Positions 29,181-37,687 of a stretch of 64,000 nt of DNA are shown here, piece by piece. Below the pieces are notes generated by a model. That model worked only from the letters and a program-made list of their open reading frames with translations. It was not told the origin of the DNA and made no database searches. Within the stretch, counting starts at the first letter, position 1. Each line of letters begins with the position of its first letter. The stretch comes from Bradyrhizobium neotropicale (GTDB lineage Bacteria > Pseudomonadota > Alphaproteobacteria > Rhizobiales > Xanthobacteraceae): contig NZ_LSEF01000091.1 of NCBI RefSeq assembly GCF_001641695.1, forward strand, positions 62,001-126,000, in the 5' to 3' direction. The position numbers and the translations under genes were made by a program.

Positions 29181-29579
29181 ATGAGTTCGCCGTCATCAGC
29201 CAAGGAACCGCAGAGGCTGCTTCGCGCCTGGCAATTGGCGCTGCTGCGCTTTGCCGTGACGCTTGACGATGGCGACAAACTCAACGTCGCGGCGATCGCC
29301 GCGGAACTGGATCGGTTGAGCGGCCGCACGCTCGGTGATTCCCTTCATTTCTTCCGGCGAACCAGCTCGCAGCTCTGCGCGGCGATCGATGGGCAGCAAC
29401 AGAATTCCGAGGCGATCCTGGAGCACTTCTGCGAGCAGATCGACGAACCGCGGCTGCGGCTTGCTTTTGCTGCAGCCGTCGGGATCGCGCGTTCGAACAG
29501 GGCCCCGCCCGCCGCGCGACCGAAGCGGAACCACGACCTGTTCAGAGGCCTGCCGGCGCGACGAACGGCATCTTTATGA
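29181..29579 (+). CDS. hypothetical protein (132 aa)
   Basis: 132 residues, soluble, helical in appearance, with RLLRAWQLALLRFAVTLDDGD near the N terminus, RTLGDSLHFFRRTSSQLCAAI in the middle, and a basic C terminus (RPKRNHDLFRGLPARR). No family recognised. The ATG at 29181 follows GAAGG by about 10 bases. It lies 20 bp after the DapA-like gene, probably the same transcript. Its stop codon lies inside copy 4 of the 17-bp element. Confidence 0.65.
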   Translation: MSSPSSAKEPQRLLRAWQLALLRFAVTLDDGDKLNVAAIAAELDRLSGRTLGDSLHFFRRTSSQLCAAIDGQQQNSEAILEHFCEQIDEPRLRLAFAAAVGIARSNRAPPAARPKRNHDLFRGLPARRTASL

Positions 29580-29590
29580 CATTCCTATGC
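29574..29590 (+). promoter_or_regulatory. 17-bp dyad element, copy 4
   Basis: TTATGACATTCCTATGC, 103 bp before the ATG at 29694, overlapping the end of the preceding gene. A conserved sequence overlapping a stop codon and in the same relative place as copies 2 and 3 argues for a DNA-level role. Confidence 0.6.
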
Positions 29591-29693
29591 GGCGGCCTCG
29601 GCGTCCATCTCGCAATCCAACGGCGCGATGAACATCATACGAGGCAGATTGGAGCGGCCCTCTCGCCGCGCCGCGGACTAAGGACTGCTGAAA

Positions 29694-29885
29694 ATGTCGC
29701 TACTGACACATGACCTTGAACGACCCTTTGATTGGGCCGAACGCCCGGCGCGAATCTCGAAGGCGCGCAGGGCGCAGCTCAAGCGCATCGCTTTGCGCGC
29801 GCTGGCCGTGCTTTCGATGGGCAGCGTGCTCGCCGCGCTCATTGCTCTGAAGACCGCAATCTATGTCTGGCACCTTCGCGCCTGA
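29694..29885 (+). CDS. small single-helix membrane protein (63 aa)
   Basis: 63 residues: a charged N-terminal half (LERPFDWAERPARISKARR) and one hydrophobic helix at about residues 34-58 (LAVLSMGSVLAALIALKTA), ending VWHLRA. TAAGGA lies 9 bases before the ATG. Predicted orientation is N-terminus inside. No family recognised. First gene of a small operon behind copy 4 of the 17-bp element. Confidence 0.65.
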   Translation: MSLLTHDLERPFDWAERPARISKARRAQLKRIALRALAVLSMGSVLAALIALKTAIYVWHLRA

Positions 29886-29903
29886 CCGGCATGGGAGAGG
29901 ATC

Positions 29904-30308
29904 ATGACCTTGCAAATGTGTGAGGAGGCCGCCATGGCCGCGATCGCGCTTCAAGAGGTCCGTCGCCGGTCTGAGCAGGCGGCGTCCAGGGTTGCAGCCG
30001 CCGCCGCGCTCAAGCCGCTCGATCCCGATATCGTCAGCGCCGCCCTTCCCGCCTTCTTCATCGGCCGCAACAGCGCCGGCCTGTGGGTCGCGCGCGAAGC
30101 GAATGGACGTGTCGGCGGTCTCTTCCTGTTCAAGAGCTCGGCGGTCGATTTCGCCAACCGGCAGAGCGCGCCGGCAAAATGCGCGCTGGTGTTTCCGGCC
30201 GAGATTTTCGAGCTCGACATCGAAAACCAGGGCAATCCGCTGGTTGCGCTCGGCGCACGACTGCTGGTGGAGATGAAGCGGCGCCTGCCGCATTTCTTCG
30301 CAGGATAG
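29904..30308 (+). CDS. FIGRN-domain protein, paralogue B (134 aa)
   Basis: 134 residues. An N-terminal helical region (about 1-45, Ala/Arg/Glu-rich) precedes the FIGRN domain (about 50-105): FFIGRNSAGLWVAREANGRV, then GGLFLFKSSAVDFANRQSAP and VFPAEIFELDIEN. The C terminus is amphipathic (ARLLVEMKRRLPHFF). The central part matches the 84-aa protein at 27967-28221 almost residue for residue in its key positions. GAGAGGA lies just before the ATG. Function unknown; the shared domain and the shared upstream element suggest a common response. Confidence 0.75.
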   Translation: MTLQMCEEAAMAAIALQEVRRRSEQAASRVAAAAALKPLDPDIVSAALPAFFIGRNSAGLWVAREANGRVGGLFLFKSSAVDFANRQSAPAKCALVFPAEIFELDIENQGNPLVALGARLLVEMKRRLPHFFAG

Positions 30309-30315
30309 CGATGCC

Positions 30316-30408
30316 ATGATCGAGTTCAAGATCATCGTCCTGGTCGCGTTGATGAGCGTATTGCTGCTCGGCCTGCGCATGACCGCGGCCCCGACCCCGG
30401 AGGGCTAG
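30316..30408 (+). CDS. 30-aa membrane peptide
   Basis: 30 codons from ATG: MIEFKIIVLVALMSVLLLGL, then RMTAAPTPEG. One hydrophobic helix with a short polar tail. It starts 7 bp after the FIGRN paralogue B stop, and one base separates its stop from the next ATG, so it appears translated as part of the operon. No family recognised. Confidence 0.5.
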   Translation: MIEFKIIVLVALMSVLLLGLRMTAAPTPEG

Positions 30409-30409
30409 C

Positions 30410-30538
30410 ATGCAGCTCCTCAAGGGAAACCTCGAGCACACGGTCACGGTCACCATCCTGACCATGACGCTGAGCCTGATCTGGGGCGCAATCCTGACGC
30501 TCGTGATCACGCTTCTTGCGCGTGGGCTCGGGGTCTAG
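30410..30538 (+). CDS. 42-aa membrane peptide
   Basis: 42 codons, MQLLKGNLEHTVTVTILTM at the start, then a helix rich in Leu, Ile and Thr, ending LLARGLGV. The pattern of Thr spaced along a helix (TVTVTILTMTLSLIWG) is distinctive. It is separated by one base from the preceding 30-aa frame (TAGCATG). Tandem coupling makes both more credible as genes than either alone. Confidence 0.5.
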   Translation: MQLLKGNLEHTVTVTILTMTLSLIWGAILTLVITLLARGLGV

Positions 30539-30688
30539 GCCCCTCACCTCTTCGCTTGACCATGGCTGCCCAAGAGGCGAGCAACCGAGCGTGTACGGCG
30601 GTCGCGATGCTGGCTTGAGGCCAGCTATCCGGCGGAAAAGCCCCGGCCGATCTGGCGCAAATTCACGGAACCGTGTAGAGCGGTTTCC

Positions 30689-31324
30689 ATGAGCAGCAGC
30701 AACGTCAACGTCGTCGCCCACCCCCTGGTCCAGCACAAGCTCTCGCTGATGCGGGAGAAGGACCGCTCGACCAAGAGCTTTCGCGAAATCCTGAACGAGA
30801 TCGGGATGCTGCTCTGCTACGAGGTGACGCGCGACCTGCCGCTGGAGCTGGTCGAGATCGAGACGCCGATCGCACCGATGCACGCGCCCAAGATCGCCGG
30901 CAAGAAGCTGACGCTGGCGCCAATCCTGCGTGCAGGTGTCGGCTTCCTCGATGGCATGCTGGCGCTGATGCCTTCAGCGCGCATCGCCCATATCGGGCTC
31001 TACCGCGACCCCGAGACCCTGCAGGCGGTCGAGTATTACTTCAAGGCGCCGCAGGATCTGTCCGACCGTACCGTGATCCTGATGGACCCGATGCTCGCGA
31101 CCGGCAACTCGGCCTGCGCTGGCGCCTCCCTGCTCAAGGCACGCGGCGCCCGCGACATCCGCTTCGTGTGCCTTCTGGCCGCACCGGAAGGCATCGCGCA
31201 GTTCCAGCGGGAGCATCCCGACGTACCGGTCTGGACCGCCGCGATCGACGAACGGCTCAACGACCACGGCTACATCGTGCCGGGCCTCGGCGATGCCGGC
31301 GATCGGATGTTCGGCACCAAGTAG
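30689..31324 (+). CDS. upp: uracil phosphoribosyltransferase
   Basis: Salvages uracil with PRPP to UMP. 211 residues, normal length. Family landmarks: NVVAHPLVQHKLSLMREKDR at the start, LAPILRAGVGFLDGML, the PRPP loop VILMDPMLATGNSACA, and the C-terminal uracil-binding YIVPGLGDAGDRMFGTK. The 150-bp upstream region contains a hairpin GCTGGC-TTGA-GCCAGC-like (about 30612-30628), whose role is unclear. Followed after 33 bp by an AMP-forming ligase. Confidence 0.96.
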   Translation: MSSSNVNVVAHPLVQHKLSLMREKDRSTKSFREILNEIGMLLCYEVTRDLPLELVEIETPIAPMHAPKIAGKKLTLAPILRAGVGFLDGMLALMPSARIAHIGLYRDPETLQAVEYYFKAPQDLSDRTVILMDPMLATGNSACAGASLLKARGARDIRFVCLLAAPEGIAQFQREHPDVPVWTAAIDERLNDHGYIVPGLGDAGDRMFGTK

Positions 31325-31357
31325 ACAGGTCTGCGCGATCGGTTTACTCCGATAGCC

Positions 31358-32932
31358 ATGCGCAAGAACGATCGATCACTGCAATCGCTGATCGGCACCG
31401 GCTCCGCCGCCGATCCCGCCTTCGTGTTCGACGGCACACCCGTGTCGCGTGCGGAATTGTCCAGCAAGGTCGACCAGACTGCTGCCTGGCTTGCGGCTCA
31501 GGGTATCGGCAGAGGCGACGTCGTCGCGGTCTGGCTCGTCAACCGGGTCGAATGGGTCGCACTTCTGTTCGCGGCTGCCCGGCTTGGGGCGATCGCCGCC
31601 GCCGTCAACACCCGCTACCGCAGCGCGGAAGTCGCCCACCTCCTCCGCCTGTCCGGCGCAAAGCTGATGGTCGTCGAGGCCGCGTTTCGCTCGATCGACT
31701 TCGCCGCCATTCTCGCCGATATCGCCAAGGCCGACGTGCCCGCGCTGCAAAAGCTCGCAGTGGTCGACGCGGATGCGATCCCGGCGCACTGGCCCTGCGT
31801 CCGGTTCGACGCTTTCGACAAACCCTATCCGCCGGCACCAGCGCTACAGGACGATGTCGACCTGCCAGTGCTGCTCTACACGACCTCGGGCACGACCAAG
31901 GGGCCGAAGCTCGTGGCGCATTCGCAAGCAACGCTTGCCACGCACGCACGCTCCGTCGCCAAGGCGCTAGCGCTCTCGCCACAGCGGCATTCGCTGCTGG
32001 CGATGCTGCCGTTTTGTGGCACTTTTGGCATGACCAGCCTGCTTGGATTCCTCGCCGCCGGCGTGACCATCCATGTGCTCGACGCCTTCGAGGCGGCGCC
32101 GGCGCTAGAAATCCTCGGCGGGCACGGAATCACGCATGCCTTCGGCTCCGACGAGATGTTCCGCCGCATACTCGCGCTCACGGATGTGCGCCGGCCGTTT
32201 CCGAGTGCGGAAGTGTTCGGCTTCGCCGCATTCCAGCCGGGTTGGCGCGAGCTCGCCGCGGAGGCCGAGGCGCGCGGACTGCCGCTGTTCGGCCTCTACG
32301 GCTCGAGCGAGGTGCAGGCGCTGTTCTCGATCGGCCGCGCAAGCGACGCCTTCGCCGACCGCATCGAAGGAGGCGGCTGGCCGATGTCGCCGGAAGCTTT
32401 GGTGCGCGTGCGCGATACCGAGAACGGCGCGCTCGCGGCAAACGGAATCTCGGGCGAGATCGAGATCAGCGCGCTGTCGCGTTTCCTCGGCTATTTCAAC
32501 GATCCGGAGGCGACGCGGGACGCCATCACCGCGGACGGCTTCTTCCGCACCGGCGACATCGGCCGGCTGCGCGGCGACGGCTCCTTCGTCTATGAGACCC
32601 GCGCGGGCGATGCCATGCGGCTTGGCGGCTTCCTGGTTGCGCCCGGCGAGATCGAGGACGAGCTCAAGGCCTGTGCCGGCATCGCTGACGCCCAGGTCGT
32701 CGCGGTCGACCTGAAGGGCCAGGCGCGCTGCGTCGCTTTCGTGATCCCGACCGGAGAGCCCCCGCAGCAGGAGGCACTGGTCGCGCGGTTGCGCGAACGG
32801 CTCGCCGGCTACAAGGTCCCGGCGCGGATCTATGTCGTCGAAGCCTTTCCCGTCACCGACAGCGCCAACGGCGTGAAAATCCAGCGCGCCCGGCTCCGCA
32901 CCATGGCGATGGAACGGATCGCGGCCGAATAG
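31358..32932 (+). CDS. AMP-forming acyl-CoA synthetase/ligase
   Basis: 524-residue ANL-superfamily adenylating enzyme. The phosphate-binding loop is LLYTTSGTTKGPKLV (about residues 170-185). Other motifs are GLYGSSEVQ, FRTGDIGRLRGDGSF, and a C-terminal small domain ending SANGVKIQRARLR with the catalytic Lys. Substrate cannot be told from sequence; fatty or aromatic acids are both plausible. It may be co-transcribed with upp, though the functions do not match. Its stop faces the flgL 3' end two bases away. Confidence 0.85.
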   Translation: MRKNDRSLQSLIGTGSAADPAFVFDGTPVSRAELSSKVDQTAAWLAAQGIGRGDVVAVWLVNRVEWVALLFAAARLGAIAAAVNTRYRSAEVAHLLRLSGAKLMVVEAAFRSIDFAAILADIAKADVPALQKLAVVDADAIPAHWPCVRFDAFDKPYPPAPALQDDVDLPVLLYTTSGTTKGPKLVAHSQATLATHARSVAKALALSPQRHSLLAMLPFCGTFGMTSLLGFLAAGVTIHVLDAFEAAPALEILGGHGITHAFGSDEMFRRILALTDVRRPFPSAEVFGFAAFQPGWRELAAEAEARGLPLFGLYGSSEVQALFSIGRASDAFADRIEGGGWPMSPEALVRVRDTENGALAANGISGEIEISALSRFLGYFNDPEATRDAITADGFFRTGDIGRLRGDGSFVYETRAGDAMRLGGFLVAPGEIEDELKACAGIADAQVVAVDLKGQARCVAFVIPTGEPPQQEALVARLRERLAGYKVPARIYVVEAFPVTDSANGVKIQRARLRTMAMERIAAE

Positions 32933-32934
32933 GC

Positions 32935-33846
32935 TTATTTCAGATAGCTCGCGAGATTCATGCCCAGGATCTTGGAGATGGCCGAATAGGACGCGGTGAG
33001 CTGCGCCTGGTAGGTCGAGAGCTGCGCCGTGATGGCCGCGACATCAACGCTGGTGAGATCGCTCGACAGCGTCTCCGCATAGCTCTTGTAGTCGGTCTGG
33101 CGCGCGCTCGCCGTCTCGATCGAGGACGCCGCGCTCGACAGCTTTGCCTGCACCGCTGCGGTATCGTCGAGCGCCGTGCTGGCGAGATCGAGCGCGCTGG
33201 AAATATCGGAGGAGGACAGCGAGGTGCTGTTCGCGACGAATTTCAGGACGCGCATCACCTCCTCGAACGCGGAGTTGTCCGCGGTCACGCCATAGGACAC
33301 GGTCTCGTCCGCGGCGACGCGTACCGAGGCGATCTCGTCATCGCCTTTATAATAGCTCGTGTCCGCCGTGGTCGTGGACCCCGTGCCGGACGAGAAGCCC
33401 GTGAGATCGACCGGTGCCGTGTCCGACTTGCCGCCGGCAAAGACGTACTGGCCGTCATACTGCGTGTTCATCAGCGAGCCCATCTCCTGCAGCATCTGCT
33501 GCGCCGACGAGATCACCGAATTCGTCTCAGTGGTGCTGCCGGTCGAGGCGGCACTGAGCTGGGAACGGAGCTGCGTGATGATGTCGGTCATCGAGCCGAC
33601 GGCCGAATACATCACCTGCACCTTGCTGTCGGCAAGCGTCGCGGCGTCGATATAGGATTGCGCCCGCGTCACCGAGACCTGAAGGTTGACGACATGCTGT
33701 GCAGTCGAGCCGTAGCCGCCGAAATCGGTGGAGATGACGCCGGAGGATTCCTGGATTTGCTCGTTGGCCATCACCGACTGCACGCGCAGCGCGTCGGCGA
33801 TCATCGCGTTCGACTGGGCGAAGGTGGCCACACGCATCGCGACCAA
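32935..33846 (-). CDS. flgL: flagellar hook-filament junction protein FlgL
   Basis: 303-residue Ser/Thr-rich axial protein, similar to the flagellin ends: N-terminal coil with VQSVMANEQIQESSGVISTD and C-terminal coil ending ISKILGMNLASYLK. Forms the second junction ring (HAP3) between hook and filament. Start: a TTG at 33846 has AAGGAG 7 bases upstream, better placed than the ATG at 33837. Last gene of the minus-strand flagellar run, 11 bp after flgK. Confidence 0.85.
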   Translation of the reverse strand: MVAMRVATFAQSNAMIADALRVQSVMANEQIQESSGVISTDFGGYGSTAQHVVNLQVSVTRAQSYIDAATLADSKVQVMYSAVGSMTDIITQLRSQLSAASTGSTTETNSVISSAQQMLQEMGSLMNTQYDGQYVFAGGKSDTAPVDLTGFSSGTGSTTTADTSYYKGDDEIASVRVAADETVSYGVTADNSAFEEVMRVLKFVANSTSLSSSDISSALDLASTALDDTAAVQAKLSSAASSIETASARQTDYKSYAETLSSDLTSVDVAAITAQLSTYQAQLTASYSAISKILGMNLASYLK

Positions 33847-33857
33847 GGCGCGGCTCC

Positions 33858-35633
33858 TTATGTCGACTGCACGGCGGTGAGCAGCGCCGAGTACATGGAG
33901 TTGATGGCCTGGATCAGCGCGGAGGCCGCCGAATACTTGTTCTGGAGCGTGCTCAGCTTCGCCGATTCCTCGTCGAGGTTGACGCCGGATTGCGAGGACA
34001 GCGAGCTCGCATAGGTCGACTGCGCCGTCTCCTTCGCCGTGTAACTGGAGGAGGCCTGCGAGGATTTGCTGGCGACGTCGGCCACGATGGCCGAGGCATA
34101 GTCGGCAAATGAGCCGGTGGTTGCGGCGAGCCCGCCGGTCGAGGCGAACGTCCGGGAGTCCGTCAGCGCGTTGTAGAAGGCGTTGACGACGGTGGCCGAG
34201 CCCGACGACAGCACTGTGCTGCCAACGGTCAGGCTGGACGAGGCGTCCAGCGTCGCGAGTTGCAACTCTTTGGTGCCGGACAGGATGCTGCTGTTGACCG
34301 CGATGTCGGACGCGCTCGTTCCGGTCACGAGGTCGTTGAGGCCGAAATACCGCGAAAATCCCTCGCCCGAGCTGCCGACCGAGCTCGTCATCTCATTGAT
34401 GGCGACGCCGTTGCCGGAGCCGGTCGCTGTGATCGAGAGATGGCCGTCCGCATCGACCGAGGCCGACAGGCCCGAGATGCCGTTGATGGCGGTGACGAGA
34501 TCGCCGACCGTGGAGTAAGACGACAGATCGAGATCGCCATAGGAGACGAGGTTGCCGCTCTGGTCGGTGACTGCAACGCGCACCGTGCCGGTGGCGGAGA
34601 GCGCCGTTGAGCTGGTGACTGACGTCGTCCCGGTCAGGCCGGTCGGCGCTGGCACCGAGGAGGCGCTGTTGGAGACGCCGTTCATTGCCGACGCGAGCTG
34701 CTGCGCGAGCTGGTCGAGTTGCGATTGCGCCGCCGGCAGCGTCTTGTCACGCAGCGTGATCAGCGCGCCGATATCACCGCCGGTGATCTGGGAGGTGATA
34801 TCGACGCCGTTCACGGTGATCGCGCTGAAGCCGCTCGATGATGAGCCGGCCGTGTAGGTCGTGGATGCCGTGACGTTGGCCGCCGCCGTGTAGCTGATCG
34901 TGTGTGCGGTGCTGTCGACCAGCGCCTGGCCAGAGGTGGTGTAGATCTGGAGATCGCCGTTCGATGCCGTGAAATAGCTGATATTCATCTTCGAGGCGAT
35001 GTCTTGGAGCGCAGTGTTGCGCTGATCCTCCAGGTCGGCGGTCGACTGGCCGGCCGCCGCCGTCTGCTTGATCTCGGCGTTGAGGTTCGCGATCTGCTGC
35101 AAATCGTCGTTGACGCCGTCGATCGAGGACGCGATGTCCTGGTCGGCGTTGGCGCGAAGCTTCTGGATGCCGCTTGAGGTCTCCCGCAGCTGGCTCGCGA
35201 CGTCGTCGAGCGCGCTGATGGCGTTGGATTGCAGCGAGGCGCTGCTCGGCGTGCTCGCCAGCGACGACAGCGCCGATTCCAGCGAGGCGATGCTGTTGGC
35301 GAGCGACGTTCCGGTCGAGGAGCTGGAGGAACTCGAGGTCGAGCCGTAGAGCTTCTCCAGCGACGTCAGATAGGTGTTGGTGGTGTCGGCAGCGCCGAGA
35401 TCGGAGGTCGCGCCGGTCAGCGACTTCAGGAGCAGCTTGTCGACCGTCGAGGTAATGCCCGTCACCGTGACGCCCGTACCGACGCCGTTGGTGACGGTGC
35501 TCGACTGGGCCGCGGTCTTCTTGGTATAGCCGGTCGTGTCGGCGTTCGAGATGTTCGACGACGTCACGCTGATCTGCACAGACGTGGCCGAAAGCCCGCT
35601 GAAGGCGACCAAACGTGCGATGTCGAGCGACAC
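33858..35633 (-). CDS. flgK: flagellar hook-associated protein FlgK
   Basis: About 591 residues, very rich in Ser, Thr and Ala. N terminus has the rod/hook-type motif SSNISNADTTGYTKKT, and the C terminus is a long coil (LDEESAKLSTLQNKYSAASA). FlgK (HAP1) forms the first junction layer on the hook. The start is GTG at 35633 with GAGGAG 7 bases upstream; the in-frame ATG at 35741 would add a basic, proline-rich tail that does not fit the family. A FlgN-like chaperone gene lies just upstream. Confidence 0.9.
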   Translation of the reverse strand: MSLDIARLVAFSGLSATSVQISVTSSNISNADTTGYTKKTAAQSSTVTNGVGTGVTVTGITSTVDKLLLKSLTGATSDLGAADTTNTYLTSLEKLYGSTSSSSSSSTGTSLANSIASLESALSSLASTPSSASLQSNAISALDDVASQLRETSSGIQKLRANADQDIASSIDGVNDDLQQIANLNAEIKQTAAAGQSTADLEDQRNTALQDIASKMNISYFTASNGDLQIYTTSGQALVDSTAHTISYTAAANVTASTTYTAGSSSSGFSAITVNGVDITSQITGGDIGALITLRDKTLPAAQSQLDQLAQQLASAMNGVSNSASSVPAPTGLTGTTSVTSSTALSATGTVRVAVTDQSGNLVSYGDLDLSSYSTVGDLVTAINGISGLSASVDADGHLSITATGSGNGVAINEMTSSVGSSGEGFSRYFGLNDLVTGTSASDIAVNSSILSGTKELQLATLDASSSLTVGSTVLSSGSATVVNAFYNALTDSRTFASTGGLAATTGSFADYASAIVADVASKSSQASSSYTAKETAQSTYASSLSSQSGVNLDEESAKLSTLQNKYSAASALIQAINSMYSALLTAVQST

Positions 35634-35652
35634 GGCGCGGCTCCTCGGCTGG

Positions 35653-36114
35653 TCAGGCGCTGCGGCTGGTGCCGCTGGAGACGGCGCGCGCCGCGACGCG
35701 ACCGGACGCGCCGTAGGGCGACACCGCCGCGATCTGCTCACGGATCGCCTGCATGACCGCCTCGATCCGGCGATTGCTGGCCTCGATCGCCGCGCGCAGG
35801 CGCACCAAGTTTTCGTCCATCGCTACGCGCAGCTTCAGTATCCGCTCCATCAACTGTTCGCGCAGCAGCCGGTCGCGCACGTGCAGGCTGGTCGTACCCG
35901 CAGCGCATTCGGCAACCGTGCGTTCGAACACCTCCGCCAGCCGGTTCTTCTCGTCGACCTGCTTCAGCCGCGAGGCCGGCAGGCCCTTGGCGAGCTCCGC
36001 ATTCTCCTCCGCGACCAGCGCGGTCAGGTTGTCGATGAGCGCGATCAAGGATTTGATCCGTGCGTCACCTTCCGCGGCGCTCGTCCTCTTGGCTTGAGCT
36101 ACAGTCATGGTCAT
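35653..36114 (-). CDS. flgN: FlgN-like flagellar chaperone
   Basis: 153 residues, highly helical, charged, no membrane segment. It starts MTMTVAQAKRTSAAEGDARI and continues with heptad-like patterns (LIALIDNLTALVAEENAELA, RLKQVDEKNRLAEVFERTVA). FlgN binds and delivers FlgK and FlgL to the export gate. Assignment rests on length, helicity and its place directly upstream of flgK. Either of two close ATGs (36114 or 36108) may start it. Confidence 0.65.
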   Translation of the reverse strand: MTMTVAQAKRTSAAEGDARIKSLIALIDNLTALVAEENAELAKGLPASRLKQVDEKNRLAEVFERTVAECAAGTTSLHVRDRLLREQLMERILKLRVAMDENLVRLRAAIEASNRRIEAVMQAIREQIAAVSPYGASGRVAARAVSSGTSRSA

Positions 36115-36123
36115 CGCCTTCTT

Positions 36124-36384
36124 CTAATTGTGCCGCCGGCCGCGGCCGGCTTGCGAGTTGCGCAAGTAGGCACCGATCGCCGTCGCTCGGGTGGTTGCCT
36201 GCTTCATCTCGCCCTCGATCGCCGCGCATTCCCGCAGGAGACCGTGGCGGGTCGTCTCGATATCGTCGATCAGCGCGAGCAGCTGCTTGCGGTCGCTGCG
36301 CTCGACGGTAGCGGCGCGCGCCACCAGCCTGCGCAGCCGCCGCAGCAAGGCTTCGCCCGCGGCCTTTGCCGTCTCACCGCGCAT
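36124..36384 (-). CDS. small helical protein in the flagellar operon (86 aa)
   Basis: 86 residues, basic and helical (LLRRLRRLVARAATVERSDR, then ALIDDIETTRHGLLRECAAI). No signal or membrane segment. It sits between flgE (3-bp gap) and the FlgN-like gene (9-bp gap). By position it could be a second chaperone or a regulator of the axial proteins. I do not recognise a family. Confidence 0.6.
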   Translation of the reverse strand: MRGETAKAAGEALLRRLRRLVARAATVERSDRKQLLALIDDIETTRHGLLRECAAIEGEMKQATTRATAIGAYLRNSQAGRGRRHN

Positions 36385-36387
36385 CGC

Positions 36388-37656
36388 TCACCTCATCGCC
36401 GAGATCAGGGTGTCGTACATCTTGTTCACGGTCGAGATGACCTGCGAGGCGGCGGAATAGGCCTGCTGCGCCGAGATCATGCTCGAGAACTGGCTGCTGG
36501 TGTCGGTGGTCGAGGATTCCAGCTCGCTGCCGTAGACCGTGCCCGCGCCGTTCTCGCCGGAAGCCTGCAACGCGGCGTTCCCCGACGTCACGGTCGCCGA
36601 GTAGAGGCCGTCGCTAGCCGCCGACAGGCCATTCGGATCAGCGAACGTCGCCACGGCGATCTTGTAGATCGCAATCGTCTCGCCGTTCGAATAGGTGGCG
36701 TCGACCACGCCGTTCTTGCCAATCGACACGCTGGACAGCTTGCCGTAGGACAGGCCGTCCGAATTGATGCTGGTGACGTTGACGGACGGCGTCGTCTCGC
36801 CGGAAGCGTACTGCGTCAGCCCGTCGGTCTTGCCGGCAGTGCCGAGGTCGAGCGTGATCGAGCTGTCAGCGGCGCCGTCGGTCCAGCCCGTCACCGCGAC
36901 GGTCGCGGGGCTCGGGCTGGTACTCTTCAGCGAGCCGTCGGTGTTGAAGCTGATGTCAACCGTACCGCTGACGCCGGTTGCGGTTGAGGTGCTGGTGCCC
37001 GACGCCGAGGTCGGCTTGGCAAAGCTTGCGCTCCAGGTGTTAGTGCCGGTCTTGGTCCAGGTGATCTGCATCGTATTCGCCGCGCCCAGCGAATCGTAGA
37101 CCGTCATCGAACTGGTATAGGTGTTGCCGGTGGCGGCATCGGACGGCAGGTTGGCCGCGATCGTGGTCTTGGTGGTGGCGCTGCCGCTGGTCGAGGCGAT
37201 CTGGGTGTTGATGGCCGAGAGGTTGCTCGCGGACTCGCTGCCGACGACGTTGCCATCCGCATCGGTGCGCCAGCCCTCGAGGTAGCTGCCGTTGTTCTCG
37301 AGATAGCCGGCATTGTCGATCGTGAAGGCGCCGTTGCGGGTGTAGGACGTGGTGCCACCCGAAGTGGCGCTGGTCACCACGAAGAAGCCCGAGCCCTGGA
37401 TCGCAACGTCGGTGGCGTTAGAGGTCGCGGCAAGAAGGCCCTGCTGAGTGATGTTGGCGCGGCCGGAGACCGTGACGCCGCCCGAGGCATAGGAGGTCGC
37501 GTTGCTCGAGGCAGTGACGAGGTCGTCGAACATCGCCGACGTGGTCTTGTAGCCCGTCGTATCGGAGTTGGCGATGTTGTCGCTGATCATCGACAGGGAC
37601 TGGCTCTGCGCGCTGAGCGCCGAGATCGCCGAGGACAGAGCACCGGTTAGACTCAT
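36388..37656 (-). CDS. flgE: flagellar hook protein FlgE
   Basis: 422 residues. N terminus LSALSAQSQSLSMISDNIA and the NSDTTGYKT motif are diagnostic of rod/hook proteins; the C-terminal QQAYSAASQVISTVNKMYD matches the D0 coil. The middle is Ser/Thr/Gly-rich. It polymerises to the hook, with length control by proteins not in this window. Located 31 bp downstream of flgD. Confidence 0.93.
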   Translation of the reverse strand: MSLTGALSSAISALSAQSQSLSMISDNIANSDTTGYKTTSAMFDDLVTASSNATSYASGGVTVSGRANITQQGLLAATSNATDVAIQGSGFFVVTSATSGGTTSYTRNGAFTIDNAGYLENNGSYLEGWRTDADGNVVGSESASNLSAINTQIASTSGSATTKTTIAANLPSDAATGNTYTSSMTVYDSLGAANTMQITWTKTGTNTWSASFAKPTSASGTSTSTATGVSGTVDISFNTDGSLKSTSPSPATVAVTGWTDGAADSSITLDLGTAGKTDGLTQYASGETTPSVNVTSINSDGLSYGKLSSVSIGKNGVVDATYSNGETIAIYKIAVATFADPNGLSAASDGLYSATVTSGNAALQASGENGAGTVYGSELESSTTDTSSQFSSMISAQQAYSAASQVISTVNKMYDTLISAMR

Positions 37657-37687
37657 GAGGAAGCTCCAGGGAAATCAGGACGTGAAA

